64,000 nucleotides of DNA from Proteobacteria bacterium ST_bin11 (GCA_002083615.1 MSXO01000014.1:190132-254131); one strand, 5' to 3'; counted from the first letter of the stretch, positions 8,079 through 17,995 are shown. Notes: generated from the letters alone by a model not told the origin. Numbers and translations: made by a program.

Positions 8079-8705
8079 TTACATATCGTTAAAAAGTTTC
8101 TCAGAAATAGTTTTAGCGGAGACGCGCCACATTGCATCAATCAACTTAGGATTATCTTCGATGTCTTTTAGAGAAAAACTATTCGACGGATTTCCCAGAG
8201 ACAATACTTGCTCCCGATCAAGCCATACGACCTGGCCCGACGGATCGACCAAATTGCATTCGATAGCTAGTATTGGTACCAGTTCTGAACTAAACCCATG
8301 AGGCACACTGAAACCGTACAGATATATACCGATATTTAAGGTTGCAACATCATGGCTTGCACTTTCGATAATCTCAAACTTGCCAACTTGTCGTGCGGCT
8401 TTAGAAACTTCTTCGTAGACGATTTTGTCGATATAAATAGAGTTTTCTTCAGCAAACCCAAGCAGTAAGTCTGCTTCTGATTTATTTGGATTGTTGGCAG
8501 CCAACACCCCTAGAACGCCCAAAAAGCCAGCAGAAACAGCCATCTTTGGGCCGAGATAAAACATGTCCGGCGTCTTATTGACGGATTGGTTTACCTTCAC
8601 TGACCGAATCTTTTGCTTATTTTCAGCGGTAATAGACCGGGTGGAGGCACAACCATTAACAACAAAAGTCATTAAAATTAGAATAATGCAGCGAGACAGA
8701 TTCAT
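8079..8705 (-). CDS. Predicted lipoprotein, 208 aa
   Basis: Start placed at ATG 8705 because it gives a clean lipoprotein signal: MNLSRCIILILMTFVVNGCAS with lipobox VNGC at residues 15-18. The longer frame to 8807 adds a non-signal extension. The mature part contains a glycine/alanine-rich hydrophobic stretch (MAVSAGFLGVLGVLAANNP) and then a domain resembling outer-membrane assembly lipoproteins that sense or bind at the periplasmic face. The exact family was not recognised. It is AT-richer than mtoX. It follows the antitoxin gene on the same strand. Confidence 0.7.
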   Translation of the reverse strand: MNLSRCIILILMTFVVNGCASTRSITAENKQKIRSVKVNQSVNKTPDMFYLGPKMAVSAGFLGVLGVLAANNPNKSEADLLLGFAEENSIYIDKIVYEEVSKAARQVGKFEIIESASHDVATLNIGIYLYGFSVPHGFSSELVPILAIECNLVDPSGQVVWLDREQVLSLGNPSNSFSLKDIEDNPKLIDAMWRVSAKTISEKLFNDM

Positions 8706-8816
8706 AAAAATTTCTTTTAAAAAACTAAAAAACGTATTGGACCTACCGACACGACTGTTTTTGGAAAACAATCTAGCCCACTTCCGCTCCACGCTAATTT
8801 GGATCAAGGAAATACC

Positions 8817-9041
8817 TCACAGATAGCTCTGTCTTAGCTCCGCCATGACTTGTTCGCCATCCAGCAGCAGCGCCGAATTGGCATCTATTTCCTTGCAACG
8901 CTTTTCAATTTCTTGCCGCCACTCCTCGGAAACCGGAAAGTCATCTACATAATCCAGGCTTTCGATCAGTATTTCCGCAATATACGCTCTTGCTGCAGGA
9001 GCCAGTTTTAAAGCCTGTTCGGTTATCGTTTGCGTATCCAT
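8817..9041 (-). CDS. Orphan addiction-module antitoxin-like protein
   Basis: 74-residue acidic helical protein matching the small 'addiction module component' (TIGR02574-type) antitoxins: LAPAARAYIAEILIESLD followed by SEEWRQEIEKRCKEID and the LLDGEQVMAELR tail, where the last helix normally wraps a RelE/ParE-type toxin. The toxin gene expected directly downstream is missing, and the next gene codes for a lipoprotein. It is either a remnant of a toxin-antitoxin pair or an independent antidote. Confidence 0.75.
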   Translation of the reverse strand: MDTQTITEQALKLAPAARAYIAEILIESLDYVDDFPVSEEWRQEIEKRCKEIDANSALLLDGEQVMAELRQSYL

Positions 9042-9088
9042 AAATCACCTCCAATTTGGCGCTAGCATGCGATAAGGCAGGAACTCAA

Positions 9089-9685
9089 TCAAGCCCGAAA
9101 ATAATCATCCAACAAATCCCGACAAACCGCCTGCAACGGCTCTACCGATTGCTCAACTTTCATCCTTAACAGCGCGCCCTGCCAGCCGTTCAACATCAAA
9201 TCCGCCATGCTTTTCGCTGAGCGATCCAGCCTTACTGAACCTTGTCTTTGTCCGCGCTCCAACGCCGCTTGCTGCAAGGCACTGTAGCGACCAACCGCAT
9301 CCAATAAAGCATCGCGACATAAGGGACTAGTATCGCCAATCTCGCCCATCAAGTTTCCCAGTAGACAACCGCCTTTGAAACCAGTTTGCGCCACTTCAGC
9401 TATCAATCCCAAGTAGTATGCCTTCAAAGCCGCCAAGCCGTCGGTTTCCGGGTTTTGCAAATGCCCGGACAAGCGCAGGATAAACGGCTCGATGTAGTGA
9501 TGGATGGCCTCGGCGGCGAAGCGTTCCTTGCTTTCAAAATAAGCGTAAAACGAGCCCTTGGGAATTTGCACAGTGTCCAGGATCTCTTTCAAGCCGGTGG
9601 CGTGGTAGCCCTTTTCCAGCAGCAAGCTGACGCCCTGTTCCAGGAGCTTGTCTTTTTTGAGCTGTTTGGGTGCCGTTTTCGCCAT
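9089..9685 (-). CDS. TetR/AcrR family transcriptional regulator
   Basis: 198 residues from ATG 9685 (ATG 9694 is also possible). An N-terminal helix-turn-helix (about 10-55: LLLEKGYHATGLKEILDTVQIPKGSFYAYF) is of the NemR/AcuR-like subgroup. The C-terminal ligand-binding domain contains a GCLLGNLMGEIGDTSPLCRD stretch with two cysteines, which could sense thiol-reactive or aldehyde compounds (inference from NemR-type relatives). A perfect palindrome CGACCGGTCG lies at the start of the gene, and the same 12-mer recurs before DUF4242/mtoX. Autoregulation and control of the methanethiol locus are therefore likely. Confidence 0.85.
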   Translation of the reverse strand: MAKTAPKQLKKDKLLEQGVSLLLEKGYHATGLKEILDTVQIPKGSFYAYFESKERFAAEAIHHYIEPFILRLSGHLQNPETDGLAALKAYYLGLIAEVAQTGFKGGCLLGNLMGEIGDTSPLCRDALLDAVGRYSALQQAALERGQRQGSVRLDRSAKSMADLMLNGWQGALLRMKVEQSVEPLQAVCRDLLDDYFRA

Positions 9686-9698
9686 GGGCCGCATTATG

Positions 9699-9711
9699 CG
9701 ACCGGTCGTCT
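9699..9711. promoter_or_regulatory. Putative autoregulatory operator of the TetR gene
   Basis: Ten-base perfect palindrome CGACCGGTCG extended to GACCGGTCGTCT, abutting the start of the TetR-family gene. It matches the site at 7979-7990. Confidence 0.6.
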
Positions 9712-9947
9712 TATTTTGTAAATAAGTTTTTTCTAATTTAGAAAAATCATTCGACCATTTCAGCTTTAGTGGGTATCGGAGTTAGGCGACAGCGCGACCC
9801 CCCCCAAACTCTTTCGCAAACCGCAATCCGAGACAAGCAATCACCAACCCCAACAAAATAGCGCCATCCACCAAGCCAACTAGCGATTTTTCCGCCCTAA
9901 TATGCTATTTTGGACATTCTGTTATTTTTCCCTACCCAACCAGCAAC

Positions 9948-10514
9948 ATGAGCATAAAATCAGACAAATGGATTCGCCGCATGTCCGAGCAACACGGCAT
10001 GATAGAGCCCTTCCAGGCCGGGCAAGTCCGTGAATCCGCGCAAGGCCGCATCATTTCTTACGGCACCTCCAGCTACGGTTACGACGTACGCTGCTCCAAC
10101 GAATTTAAAATCTTCACCAACATCAATTCCACCATCGTCGATCCCAAAGACTTTGACGAAGGCAGCTTTGTGGATGTGAAATCCGATGTCTGCATTATTC
10201 CGCCCAACTCTTTTGCCTTGGCACGCACTGTGGAATTTTTCCGGATTCCGCGCGATGTGCTCGTCATCTGCCTGGGTAAATCGACCTACGCTCGCTGCGG
10301 CATTATCGTCAATGTCACCCCGCTGGAACCGGAATGGGAAGGCCATGTGACACTGGAGTTTTCCAACACCACCCCGCTGCCGGCCAAAATCTACGCCAAT
10401 GAAGGCGTCGCGCAAATGCTGTTTTTCGGCGGCGACGAAGTCTGCGAAACCTCTTACCGGGACCGCGGCGGCAAGTATCAAGGCCAAACCGGAGTAACCT
10501 TGCCCAAAGCTTGA
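9948..10514 (+). CDS. dcd: dCTP deaminase
   Basis: Deaminates dCTP to dUTP for thymidylate synthesis. Length (188 aa) is usual for the family. Motifs present are SYGTSSYGYDVRCSNEFKIF, the GKSTYARCG loop, and VTPLEPEWEGHVTLEFSN with the catalytic Glu, followed by the substrate loop YANEGVAQM and the C-terminal GGKYQGQTGVTLP, all in the expected order. It begins at ATG 9948. The GH15 gene follows within 45 bp, suggesting co-transcription. Confidence 0.95.
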   Translation: MSIKSDKWIRRMSEQHGMIEPFQAGQVRESAQGRIISYGTSSYGYDVRCSNEFKIFTNINSTIVDPKDFDEGSFVDVKSDVCIIPPNSFALARTVEFFRIPRDVLVICLGKSTYARCGIIVNVTPLEPEWEGHVTLEFSNTTPLPAKIYANEGVAQMLFFGGDEVCETSYRDRGGKYQGQTGVTLPKA

Positions 10515-10556
10515 GTGCCCAATTCTTTAAACGCCACCTCACAATCCATTAAATAC

Positions 10557-13500
10557 ATGATGCCGACCAGTCAAACCGAGACGCTCGACCAGTATTATCA
10601 GCAAGTTCAAGACATTATCCTGAAACGCCAGGATTGGATAAGTGGCCTGCTACCGGCCAGTACCGCCGTTACCACCCACGGCAATTACACCGATGCTTGG
10701 GTGCGGGACAATGTCTACAGCATTTTGGCAGCTTGGGGACTCGGGCTAGCGTACCGCAAAGTGGACGGACAGCAGGAACGCACCTATCTGCTGGAGCAAA
10801 GCGTCGTCAAATTGATGCGCGGCCTGTTAACGGCGATGATGCGCCAGGCGGCGAAAGTCGAAAAATTCAAGCACAGCCAGGACCCGCTGGACGCGCTGCA
10901 CGCCAAATACAAAACCACTAGCGGTGAAGTAGTGGTCGGCGACAGCGAGTGGGGGCATTTGCAACTGGACGCCACCTCCTTGTTCTTGCTGATGCTGGCG
11001 CAAATGACCGCCTCCGGCTTGCGCATTGTATTCAGCATCGACGAAGTCAATTTCGTGCAAAACCTGGTGCATTACGTCAGCCGCGCCTATCGGACACCGG
11101 ACTACGGCATCTGGGAGCGCGGTAATAAAATGAATCACGGCCTGGCAGAATTGAACGCCAGCTCGATCGGCATGGCCAAGGCCGCACTGGAAGCGATGTC
11201 CGGTTGCAATTTGTTCGGCAAGGACGGCGGCCAGACTGCGATCATCCACGTGATCAGTGACGACATTGCTCGCACCCGCATTACCCTGGAAGCCCTGCTG
11301 CCGCGTGAATCCATCTCCAAGGAAGTCGACTCAGCGGTACTGAGTGTGACCGGCTTTCCGGCCTTCGCGGTCGACAATAAAGCGCTACGCGAAAGAACTG
11401 AGTCACTGATTGTCGACAAACTACAAGGCCGCTACGGCTGTAAACGCTTCTTGTTGGACGGCCATCAAACCGTGATCGAAGACCATCAGCGCCTGCATTA
11501 CGAACCCAATGAATTGAAGCAATTCATGGACATCGAATGCGAATGGCCGCTGTTTTTCTGCTATTTGTTGCTGAACAAACTGTTTGCCGGCGATACCGAC
11601 GGGGTGTGCGATTACCGACGCCGCCTGGAAGATCTGCTGGTTGAGCAAAACGGCCAATGGTTGCTGCCCGAGCTCTACATTGTCCCAAATAGTGCGATCG
11701 ACGCCGAAAAACGTCACCCGCACAGCCAAACCCGCGTCCCCAACGAAAACGTGCCACTGGTCTGGGCGCAAAGTTTGTATATCCTGGGTGGCTTGCTGCA
11801 AGACGGCCTCATCAACCTGGACGACATCGATCCGCTGGGCCGTTACAAAGCCACCCGCTTGTACCCCGATTCCACCTTGCAGATTGCCCTGCTGGCCGAA
11901 GACGAACAGGTACAAGACGAGTTGCGAAGTCGCGGCATTCCGTCGCAAACCTTGACCGAGATTGCGCCGATTCAAGTGCGCGATGCAAGCGAATTGGCCG
12001 ACGCTTACACCCAGGTCGGTCGCAATGACCGCATCGGTCTCAGCGGCAGGCCGCTGAGGCAATTGCGCACGCTGGCAACCTCCAAACTTTATGTTCTGGC
12101 AGGTGAACCCCTGTTGTTTCTGCCGCAGTTCATGAACCAAAAAGGTTTCTACATTGCGATGGACAACCAGTTGCTGATTCAGCGTCTGCGCATGGAATTG
12201 GCTTATATCATTCGGCATTGGGACAATCCCGCGCAGCCCTTGCTGGTCATCAATATCAAGCACAACATGCTGGGCAATGAAGATCGGCAAGTTTTATTGG
12301 GCTTTATCGACCAACTCCGCCAAGGCGATGTGCAAGGCACACCAGTAAAACTGGGGCTGTTAACCGATTTTGTGAAAACCTCCAGCCGGGAAAAGATCGG
12401 TAATCTGCACGGTTTTAGTTTTTCGGAAGCCTGCTGGGAGGAAGTCGAACGCCCCTTCGCCAATTTGCTGGCCCACGACGATCAAGCGCCGCAAGCGCTG
12501 GACAGCTTTGTAATAACAGAGTGGGAAATCGGCGACGATGCCCAACTTGTCTGGCAGTTGCAAAACAACCCCAACCTACATGCACAACTGGAGGCGCTGG
12601 CCTTGCTCTGCCAACGCCATAGCCTTGATCACGACACCGGCTTGCGCAATGGCGACGGCTTAGCTTGCCTGGTGCGCGATTTACTGGAAGAAGTCTATGT
12701 TCGCGCCGGCGACCACCATGCCTGGTATATCGTAAGGCGCTGCGCCGGTTTGCTGGGCAAATACGACATCAATCTGGAACAGGCCGCCACGGAAATATTG
12801 GTCCGTCAACACGGCTTGACCGTCGGCCGCGCTTACAGCGGCAAAGCCACCTTGCGCCGACCCACCGACTCCTGGCAAATCCTGGATACCATCCGTACTT
12901 TTAACCCCAACGACAGCAGCCAGCAGATCATCATCCAGGAGTTGATCATCTACTTGGGCATGCTGATCAAGTTACAGCCGGAACTGTTCGCGGATATGCA
13001 CACCATTCGCGTTGGTCACATCCTGCAATTGATTATCGCCAGGCAGAAACGCCTGAACAGCAGCTCGCTGGATCAGGCTTTTAGCGACATTTTGTCCTTG
13101 CCGCCTCACCAAGTTGCGGATTTACTGCAAGAAACCCTGGAAGATTACAACAACAGCGAAAACCAACTCGGCCAAGTCGAAACCCTACACTGCGAAGGTC
13201 CGCATCGCGATTTAACCGCAGCGCGTTTCCCTGAATCGATGAACCCAAAAGACCGTGGCGACGCCGACGATTGGTACGCCTGGCGCGAACAACAAGGCAG
13301 CGTCGGCCGCGAGAATGAGGCCTTCTTCGCAGGGGTCTGGGACTTGTTGCATCACTGTAATGGCTTAATGGTTGGCGAGAAATACAATAGCAAACGCCGG
13401 ATCGACAGTGAAATCATGCTGGCGCAAATGACCGCTGGCGAGCAAAGCTTTAAGCTACATATCAACCATATTCTGAATAAAATTCAGGCGCCGGTGTATC

Positions 13501-13769
13501 GGCAATTGAGCGTGGAAGCGCTGCGCGCGCTGGCATCCATCGTCCGCGATTATCCCGATCTTTATATCGACGATACCTTAGTTACGGATATTTTAATCGG
13601 TCACGCTGTCAGACTGTGCTGGTTGCAACAGCATCCGCAGTACCGCGACCATTACGAAGAATGTGTATCACTGGCTTGGCAAGCGTTTTACCAGTTGCCG
13701 CCGCATGCGCTGGCTAACGCAATACTCGATGCCTTGATCCATTTGCTCAATAACGCCACCCCAACCTGA
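10557..13769 (+). CDS. GH15-family / phosphorylase kinase alpha-like protein
   Basis: Very large cytoplasmic protein (1070 aa). Its N-terminal half is an (alpha/alpha)6 glycoside hydrolase 15 domain with the characteristic opening LLPASTAVTTHGNYTDAWVRDNVYSI, then GDSEWGHLQLDATSLFLLML and WERGNKMNHGLAELNASSIGMAKAAL. The second half resembles the extra domains of phosphorylase kinase alpha/beta subunits and is of unclear function. ATG 10557 is chosen. A GTG at 10515 directly after the dcd stop is also in frame. The stop overlaps the following glk region (TGATG), which fits a joint role in glycogen or maltodextrin breakdown to glucose and then glucose 6-phosphate. Confidence 0.85.
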   Translation: MMPTSQTETLDQYYQQVQDIILKRQDWISGLLPASTAVTTHGNYTDAWVRDNVYSILAAWGLGLAYRKVDGQQERTYLLEQSVVKLMRGLLTAMMRQAAKVEKFKHSQDPLDALHAKYKTTSGEVVVGDSEWGHLQLDATSLFLLMLAQMTASGLRIVFSIDEVNFVQNLVHYVSRAYRTPDYGIWERGNKMNHGLAELNASSIGMAKAALEAMSGCNLFGKDGGQTAIIHVISDDIARTRITLEALLPRESISKEVDSAVLSVTGFPAFAVDNKALRERTESLIVDKLQGRYGCKRFLLDGHQTVIEDHQRLHYEPNELKQFMDIECEWPLFFCYLLLNKLFAGDTDGVCDYRRRLEDLLVEQNGQWLLPELYIVPNSAIDAEKRHPHSQTRVPNENVPLVWAQSLYILGGLLQDGLINLDDIDPLGRYKATRLYPDSTLQIALLAEDEQVQDELRSRGIPSQTLTEIAPIQVRDASELADAYTQVGRNDRIGLSGRPLRQLRTLATSKLYVLAGEPLLFLPQFMNQKGFYIAMDNQLLIQRLRMELAYIIRHWDNPAQPLLVINIKHNMLGNEDRQVLLGFIDQLRQGDVQGTPVKLGLLTDFVKTSSREKIGNLHGFSFSEACWEEVERPFANLLAHDDQAPQALDSFVITEWEIGDDAQLVWQLQNNPNLHAQLEALALLCQRHSLDHDTGLRNGDGLACLVRDLLEEVYVRAGDHHAWYIVRRCAGLLGKYDINLEQAATEILVRQHGLTVGRAYSGKATLRRPTDSWQILDTIRTFNPNDSSQQIIIQELIIYLGMLIKLQPELFADMHTIRVGHILQLIIARQKRLNSSSLDQAFSDILSLPPHQVADLLQETLEDYNNSENQLGQVETLHCEGPHRDLTAARFPESMNPKDRGDADDWYAWREQQGSVGRENEAFFAGVWDLLHHCNGLMVGEKYNSKRRIDSEIMLAQMTAGEQSFKLHINHILNKIQAPVYRQLSVEALRALASIVRDYPDLYIDDTLVTDILIGHAVRLCWLQQHPQYRDHYEECVSLAWQAFYQLPPHALANAILDALIHLLNNATPT

Positions 13770-13780
13770 TGAGGACCCAT

Positions 13781-14764
13781 ATGATTCTAGCCGGCGACAT
13801 TGGCGGAACCAAAACAGTTCTGGCCTTACTCGAGAGACTAGCCGACGGCACATTGAGCTGTTTGCAAGAACAAACTTTTGCCAGCGGCGAATTTCAGACT
13901 TTTGAGGAAATTCTGGATCTATTTCTGAGCGACAGCCCAAGGGTGACATCGGCCTGTTTCGGGATTGCCGGACCGGTCGTCAATCAGCGCTGCCAAACCA
14001 CCAATCTACCCTGGTTATTGGATGGCGAACAACTCAAAGTCCGACTGGGCACCGCGCAGGTAAAATTGCTTAACGACCTGGAAGCGATGGCAATCGGCAT
14101 GCTGCACTTGCAGGAGCAGGACTTTGTCGAACTGAATCCCAACGCTGAGCCGCAAACCGGCAATATTGCAGTGATTGCCGCCGGCACTGGTCTCGGCGAA
14201 GCCATGCTGCATTGGGACGGCGACAAATATCATCCGATTGCCACCGAAGGCGGTCATTGCGATTTTGCCCCGCAAAACCCGCAGCAAGATCAATTGCTGC
14301 TGTATTTGCGTGGTCGTTACCCGGCTCACGTTAGCTGCGAACGGCTATTGTCCGGGATTGGTTTCAGTAATCTTTACGATTTTCTCGCCGAGGCGCGTTT
14401 TGCGCCCGCCTGTCCCGCCATCCCCCCAACTGCCGAAGCCCGAGGGGTTGATCGCAATGCGCTGATTTCGCGCTTGGGCGTGGATGGCGAAGATCCCTTG
14501 TGCCGCGAAGCCGTGCGCCTGTTTGCGGAGCTTTACGGTGCGGAAGCCGGCAATCTGGCCCTGAAAACTTTTGCGACGGGCGGGGTGTTCATAGGCGGCG
14601 GGATCGGTCCTAAAATCAGATCGGTGCTGGAGTCAGGGGAATTTATCCAGGCTTTTGTCGCAAAAGGCCGGTTTCAGCCCTTGCTCTCCAAGCTATCGGT
14701 AAAACTCGCGTTGAATCCGAAAACCCCCCTGCTGGGCGCGATGCATTATTTCGCTACGCCATAA
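13781..14764 (+). CDS. glk: Glucokinase
   Basis: Phosphorylates glucose with ATP. The start is ATG 13781, because GAGGA lies 6 bases upstream and the protein then opens with the ATP-binding LAGDIGGTKTVLAL motif; an ATG at 13769 is possible. The Glk-type signature continues: FGIAGPVV, LLNDLEAMAIG (catalytic Asp), AAGTGLGEA, EGGHCDFAP and GGVFIGGGIGPKI. 327 residues is typical of the proteobacterial glucokinase group. It is translationally linked to the GH15 gene upstream. Confidence 0.93.
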   Translation: MILAGDIGGTKTVLALLERLADGTLSCLQEQTFASGEFQTFEEILDLFLSDSPRVTSACFGIAGPVVNQRCQTTNLPWLLDGEQLKVRLGTAQVKLLNDLEAMAIGMLHLQEQDFVELNPNAEPQTGNIAVIAAGTGLGEAMLHWDGDKYHPIATEGGHCDFAPQNPQQDQLLLYLRGRYPAHVSCERLLSGIGFSNLYDFLAEARFAPACPAIPPTAEARGVDRNALISRLGVDGEDPLCREAVRLFAELYGAEAGNLALKTFATGGVFIGGGIGPKIRSVLESGEFIQAFVAKGRFQPLLSKLSVKLALNPKTPLLGAMHYFATP

Positions 14765-14912
14765 ACATTTTGGCTTAATCCATTAAAAAACCGCAGGCAC
14801 CGACGGAATCAGCTAGGCTTATAGGACAACTTTCGAATATAAGCCTTTGCTGGTATTTATCTACCAGCAGGTTAGCCGAGATACGGTTCAATCCTAACAG
14901 AAACAAGTCAGT

Positions 14913-17306
14913 TTGCAAAAAACCCTATCCATACTTCAAGCCGCGCTAGACTCCAGTACCGACGCGATATTGGTGGTTGATCTGTTCGGCAAAATAGCCA
15001 CCTTCAACCCCCAATTCATGCGGATTTGGGGTATTCCGGCAGGTTCTTTACAAATAGGTGATGATGAAAAATCGCTGCGCTATGCATTGAAACTGCTAAA
15101 AGACCGGCCAACCTTCTTGACCCGAATTGAAGAAATTTCTAAATATCCCAAACAACGGTACACCAACGAACTGGAATTTAAAGACGGTCGATTTATAGAA
15201 AGCTACTGCCAACCGCAATATTTAGACGGCCAACCGGCAGGGCGGGTCTGGAGTTTTCGAGACATCACCGAACAAAAGACCTCTCGTCGACGATTGGCGC
15301 AATTAAGTTTCGGCATGGACCAAATGCAGGATAGCGCCTATTTGATTGCCGAAAATGCCGGTTTCGTCTATATCAACAACCAATCCTGCAAGGCCTTGGG
15401 CTATAGCCACCATGAACTGCTGAGACTGAGCGTGTTCGATGTCGACCCTGGCTTTCCGCGCGAAATTTGGGCTGAGCATTGGGCAGAACTAAAGAGTAAG
15501 CGCTCTATCACGCTGGAGACTACTCACAAAAACAAGGATGGCCGACTGTTTCCGGTAGAAGTGGTCGCCAACTATTTCGAATATGCCAACATCGGCTACA
15601 ACCTGGCTATCGCTCGCGACATTAGCGAGCGCAAGCGCATTGACGAAGCCCTGCAGCAAGCGGCTTTGATCTACCAGAACACTAGCGAAGCCATGTTGTT
15701 GGCAGACTCCGATGACCGCATTCTGACAATCAACGCAGCGTTCACCCACATAACCGGTTACCAATTAGAGGAAGTGGTCGGTAAACATATCGGACTTCTA
15801 AACACGGGTGCCCATAGCGAAGCGATGTGGCAAGCTATTCGAAGTAAAGGCAGTTGGCAGGGTGAAATCTGGGATAGACGGAAAAACGGCGAGTTGTTTG
15901 CCAAGTGGCTAACTGTAAATACCATCTTCGATGCTCAGCAGACCATGCAACGCCGGGTGGCGCTGTTTTCAGATATTACCGAAAAGAAAAAAACCGAAGG
16001 CGTGATCTGGCAACAAGCCAATTTCGACCCATTAACCCAATTGCCAAATCGGCGCATGTTTTACGACCGCCTGAGCCAAGACATCAAAAAGGCCCACCGG
16101 GAACATAAGCGTCTGGCCCTGTTGTTTATCGATCTGGACTTATTCAAGGAAGTGAACGACACCCTGGGTCATGATATGGGCGACGAATTGCTGCAGATTG
16201 CTGCGCACCGTATTTTGGCCGGCGTCCGCGAGACCGATACAGTGGCCCGCCTTGGTGGCGACGAGTTTACGGTGATCCTCAGCGATGTCGGCGACCCTGG
16301 CAATGCCGAGCGCATCGCAGGCAACTTGCTGCAAAAAATGACTGAATGTTTTCAGCTGGGCAACGAAATTGCCTATATCTCTACCAGTATCGGCATTGCT
16401 TTTTACCCGGACGACGCCGACAACCTGAAGTCCCTGTTAAAACATGCGGACCAGGCAATGTATGCGGCCAAGCACCAGGGCAGGAATCAATATTGTTTTT
16501 TCATCCCGACCATGCAGGAGTCTGCGCAGACCCGGCTAAGACTAAGCAACGATCTAAGAGTGGCTCTCGCCAGGCAGCAGTTTTATTTGTGCTACCAACC
16601 CATCGTCGAACTGTCCACCAATAACGTGCGGAAAGCCGAAGCACTGATCCGCTGGCAACACCCTACGCGCGGCCTGATCAGCCCGGCCGATTTCATCCCG
16701 ATTGCTGAAGAAACCGGCTTGATCAGTAGCATAGGCAATTGGATTTTTCAGGAAGCCGCAGAACAAAGCAGCCGTTGGCGTCAATCAATACACGAAAAAT
16801 TTCAGATCAGTATCAATAAGTCGCCGGTACAGTTTCGTAACGAAAGAGACAGCCATCGCGACTGGCTAGATCGCCTGGACACGCTAAGCCTATCCGGACA
16901 AAGCGTAGTCATCGAGATTACCGAAGGCCTGCTACTAGATGCGAATAACAGTGTGGCCGAGCAACTCTTGTCTTTCCGTGACGCAGGCATTCAAGTGTCG
17001 CTGGATGATTTCGGCACCGGTTATTCTTCGCTGTCTTATTTAAAAAAATTCGACATTGATTATCTAAAAATAGACCAGAGTTTCGTCCGCAATCTCGCCA
17101 GCGGTTCCGACGACCTGGCCTTGTGCGAGGCAATCATCGTAATGGCGCATAAACTTGGCATAAAAGTGATTGCCGAAGGCATAGAAACCTCGAGCCAACG
17201 TGAATTGCTCACCACGGCGGGTTGCGATTTCGGCCAGGGATATTTGTTCGCAAAGCCGCTGCCAGCTCAGGAGTTTGAGAAATTGTTTGCCGACTGTAAG
17301 CTTTAG
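14913..17306 (+). CDS. PAS-PAS-PAS-GGDEF-EAL signalling protein
   Basis: 797-residue cyclic-di-GMP enzyme without membrane segments. Three PAS-type sensor domains (about 1-120, 125-250, 250-370) are followed by a GGDEF domain with an intact GGDEF (about 448-452) and an inhibitory I-site RETD five residues before it, then an EAL domain with EALIRW (about 575), DDFGTGYSSL, DYLKIDQSFV and IAEGIE all present. Both diguanylate cyclase and phosphodiesterase activity are possible. The only sensible start is TTG 14913, since an in-frame stop lies 18 bp upstream and no ATG occurs before the first PAS core. It stands alone after glk. Confidence 0.92.
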   Translation: MQKTLSILQAALDSSTDAILVVDLFGKIATFNPQFMRIWGIPAGSLQIGDDEKSLRYALKLLKDRPTFLTRIEEISKYPKQRYTNELEFKDGRFIESYCQPQYLDGQPAGRVWSFRDITEQKTSRRRLAQLSFGMDQMQDSAYLIAENAGFVYINNQSCKALGYSHHELLRLSVFDVDPGFPREIWAEHWAELKSKRSITLETTHKNKDGRLFPVEVVANYFEYANIGYNLAIARDISERKRIDEALQQAALIYQNTSEAMLLADSDDRILTINAAFTHITGYQLEEVVGKHIGLLNTGAHSEAMWQAIRSKGSWQGEIWDRRKNGELFAKWLTVNTIFDAQQTMQRRVALFSDITEKKKTEGVIWQQANFDPLTQLPNRRMFYDRLSQDIKKAHREHKRLALLFIDLDLFKEVNDTLGHDMGDELLQIAAHRILAGVRETDTVARLGGDEFTVILSDVGDPGNAERIAGNLLQKMTECFQLGNEIAYISTSIGIAFYPDDADNLKSLLKHADQAMYAAKHQGRNQYCFFIPTMQESAQTRLRLSNDLRVALARQQFYLCYQPIVELSTNNVRKAEALIRWQHPTRGLISPADFIPIAEETGLISSIGNWIFQEAAEQSSRWRQSIHEKFQISINKSPVQFRNERDSHRDWLDRLDTLSLSGQSVVIEITEGLLLDANNSVAEQLLSFRDAGIQVSLDDFGTGYSSLSYLKKFDIDYLKIDQSFVRNLASGSDDLALCEAIIVMAHKLGIKVIAEGIETSSQRELLTTAGCDFGQGYLFAKPLPAQEFEKLFADCKL

Positions 17307-17368
17307 AAATCGACGTTTACGGGGTGCCATCTGGGCATGAACATCGACACAACATTGTTAAGTTGGGA

Positions 17369-17397
17369 GCCACCGAGAAAACACGTCTTTCGGTGGC
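17369..17397. terminator. Stem-loop between convergent genes
   Basis: GCCACCGA...TCGGTGGC hairpin between the convergent PAS-GGDEF-EAL gene and the small exported protein gene. There is no strong T run, so termination is only probable. Confidence 0.4.
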
Positions 17398-17437
17398 AGC
17401 CATCAATCAATCCAGAGTGGATTGACTTTGTGCGTCC

Positions 17438-17815
17438 TTAGTGAGCGGCGCTGTATACTTTCATCATTTCTTTGTAGAGGTCCAGGGTCGCTTTCAAGCT
17501 AGCTGAGGCGTTGGCGTCGCCTTTTTCGATCTCATCGCGGGCAACTTTCAGTTTGTCGCCAGCTCTTTGACGCAAACGCTCGGTTTGCTCGTAACGGAAC
17601 TCTTTTTGCGATTGACGAACTTCACCCAGAGCTTTCAAAGTGCCTTCTTTATCGCCTTTTTCTAACAAACTTACGGCTTCCTCAACTTTGGCAACGGTCA
17701 TTTCACCGGCTGCACGGACTTTAGCATCGCCGGCGCTGTTTGCATTAGCAGAAGTGGAAACCAATGCCGCGGCAATCACCAAAAATGAAGCCAAGGTTTT
17801 TTTTACAGTGTTCAT
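17438..17815 (-). CDS. Small exported helical protein
   Basis: 125 residues, with a Sec signal peptide (MNTVKKTLASFLVIAAALVS, cleavage near ANA-NS). The mature part is lysine/glutamate-rich, almost entirely helical and lacks cysteines: AGEMTVAKVEEAVSLLEKGD, then KFRYEQTERLRQRAGDKL. It resembles small periplasmic helical-hairpin proteins of the SmbP type but has too few histidines for a confident metal-binding call. Monocistronic. Confidence 0.75.
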   Translation of the reverse strand: MNTVKKTLASFLVIAAALVSTSANANSAGDAKVRAAGEMTVAKVEEAVSLLEKGDKEGTLKALGEVRQSQKEFRYEQTERLRQRAGDKLKVARDEIEKGDANASASLKATLDLYKEMMKVYSAAH

Positions 17816-17995
17816 ACAAATCCTATCAATTGATATTTAAGTGTTTTTTTAAACCACATTAAAATTACAAATTTATGACTGTATATTTTAATCCGGCTGC
17901 TTGCTCAAAGCCTTTTGATCTTACCATAGATTCTGGAAATAGCAGCAAAACCGGGAAAAATAGCTTAATTACCATACAATAAAAGCGGTATAAAC

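Noticed and set aside
11421..12290. 289-residue open frame on the minus strand
   Set aside because: It lies wholly inside the well-supported GH15 gene and is a shadow of its codon bias, with no start signal or family motif.
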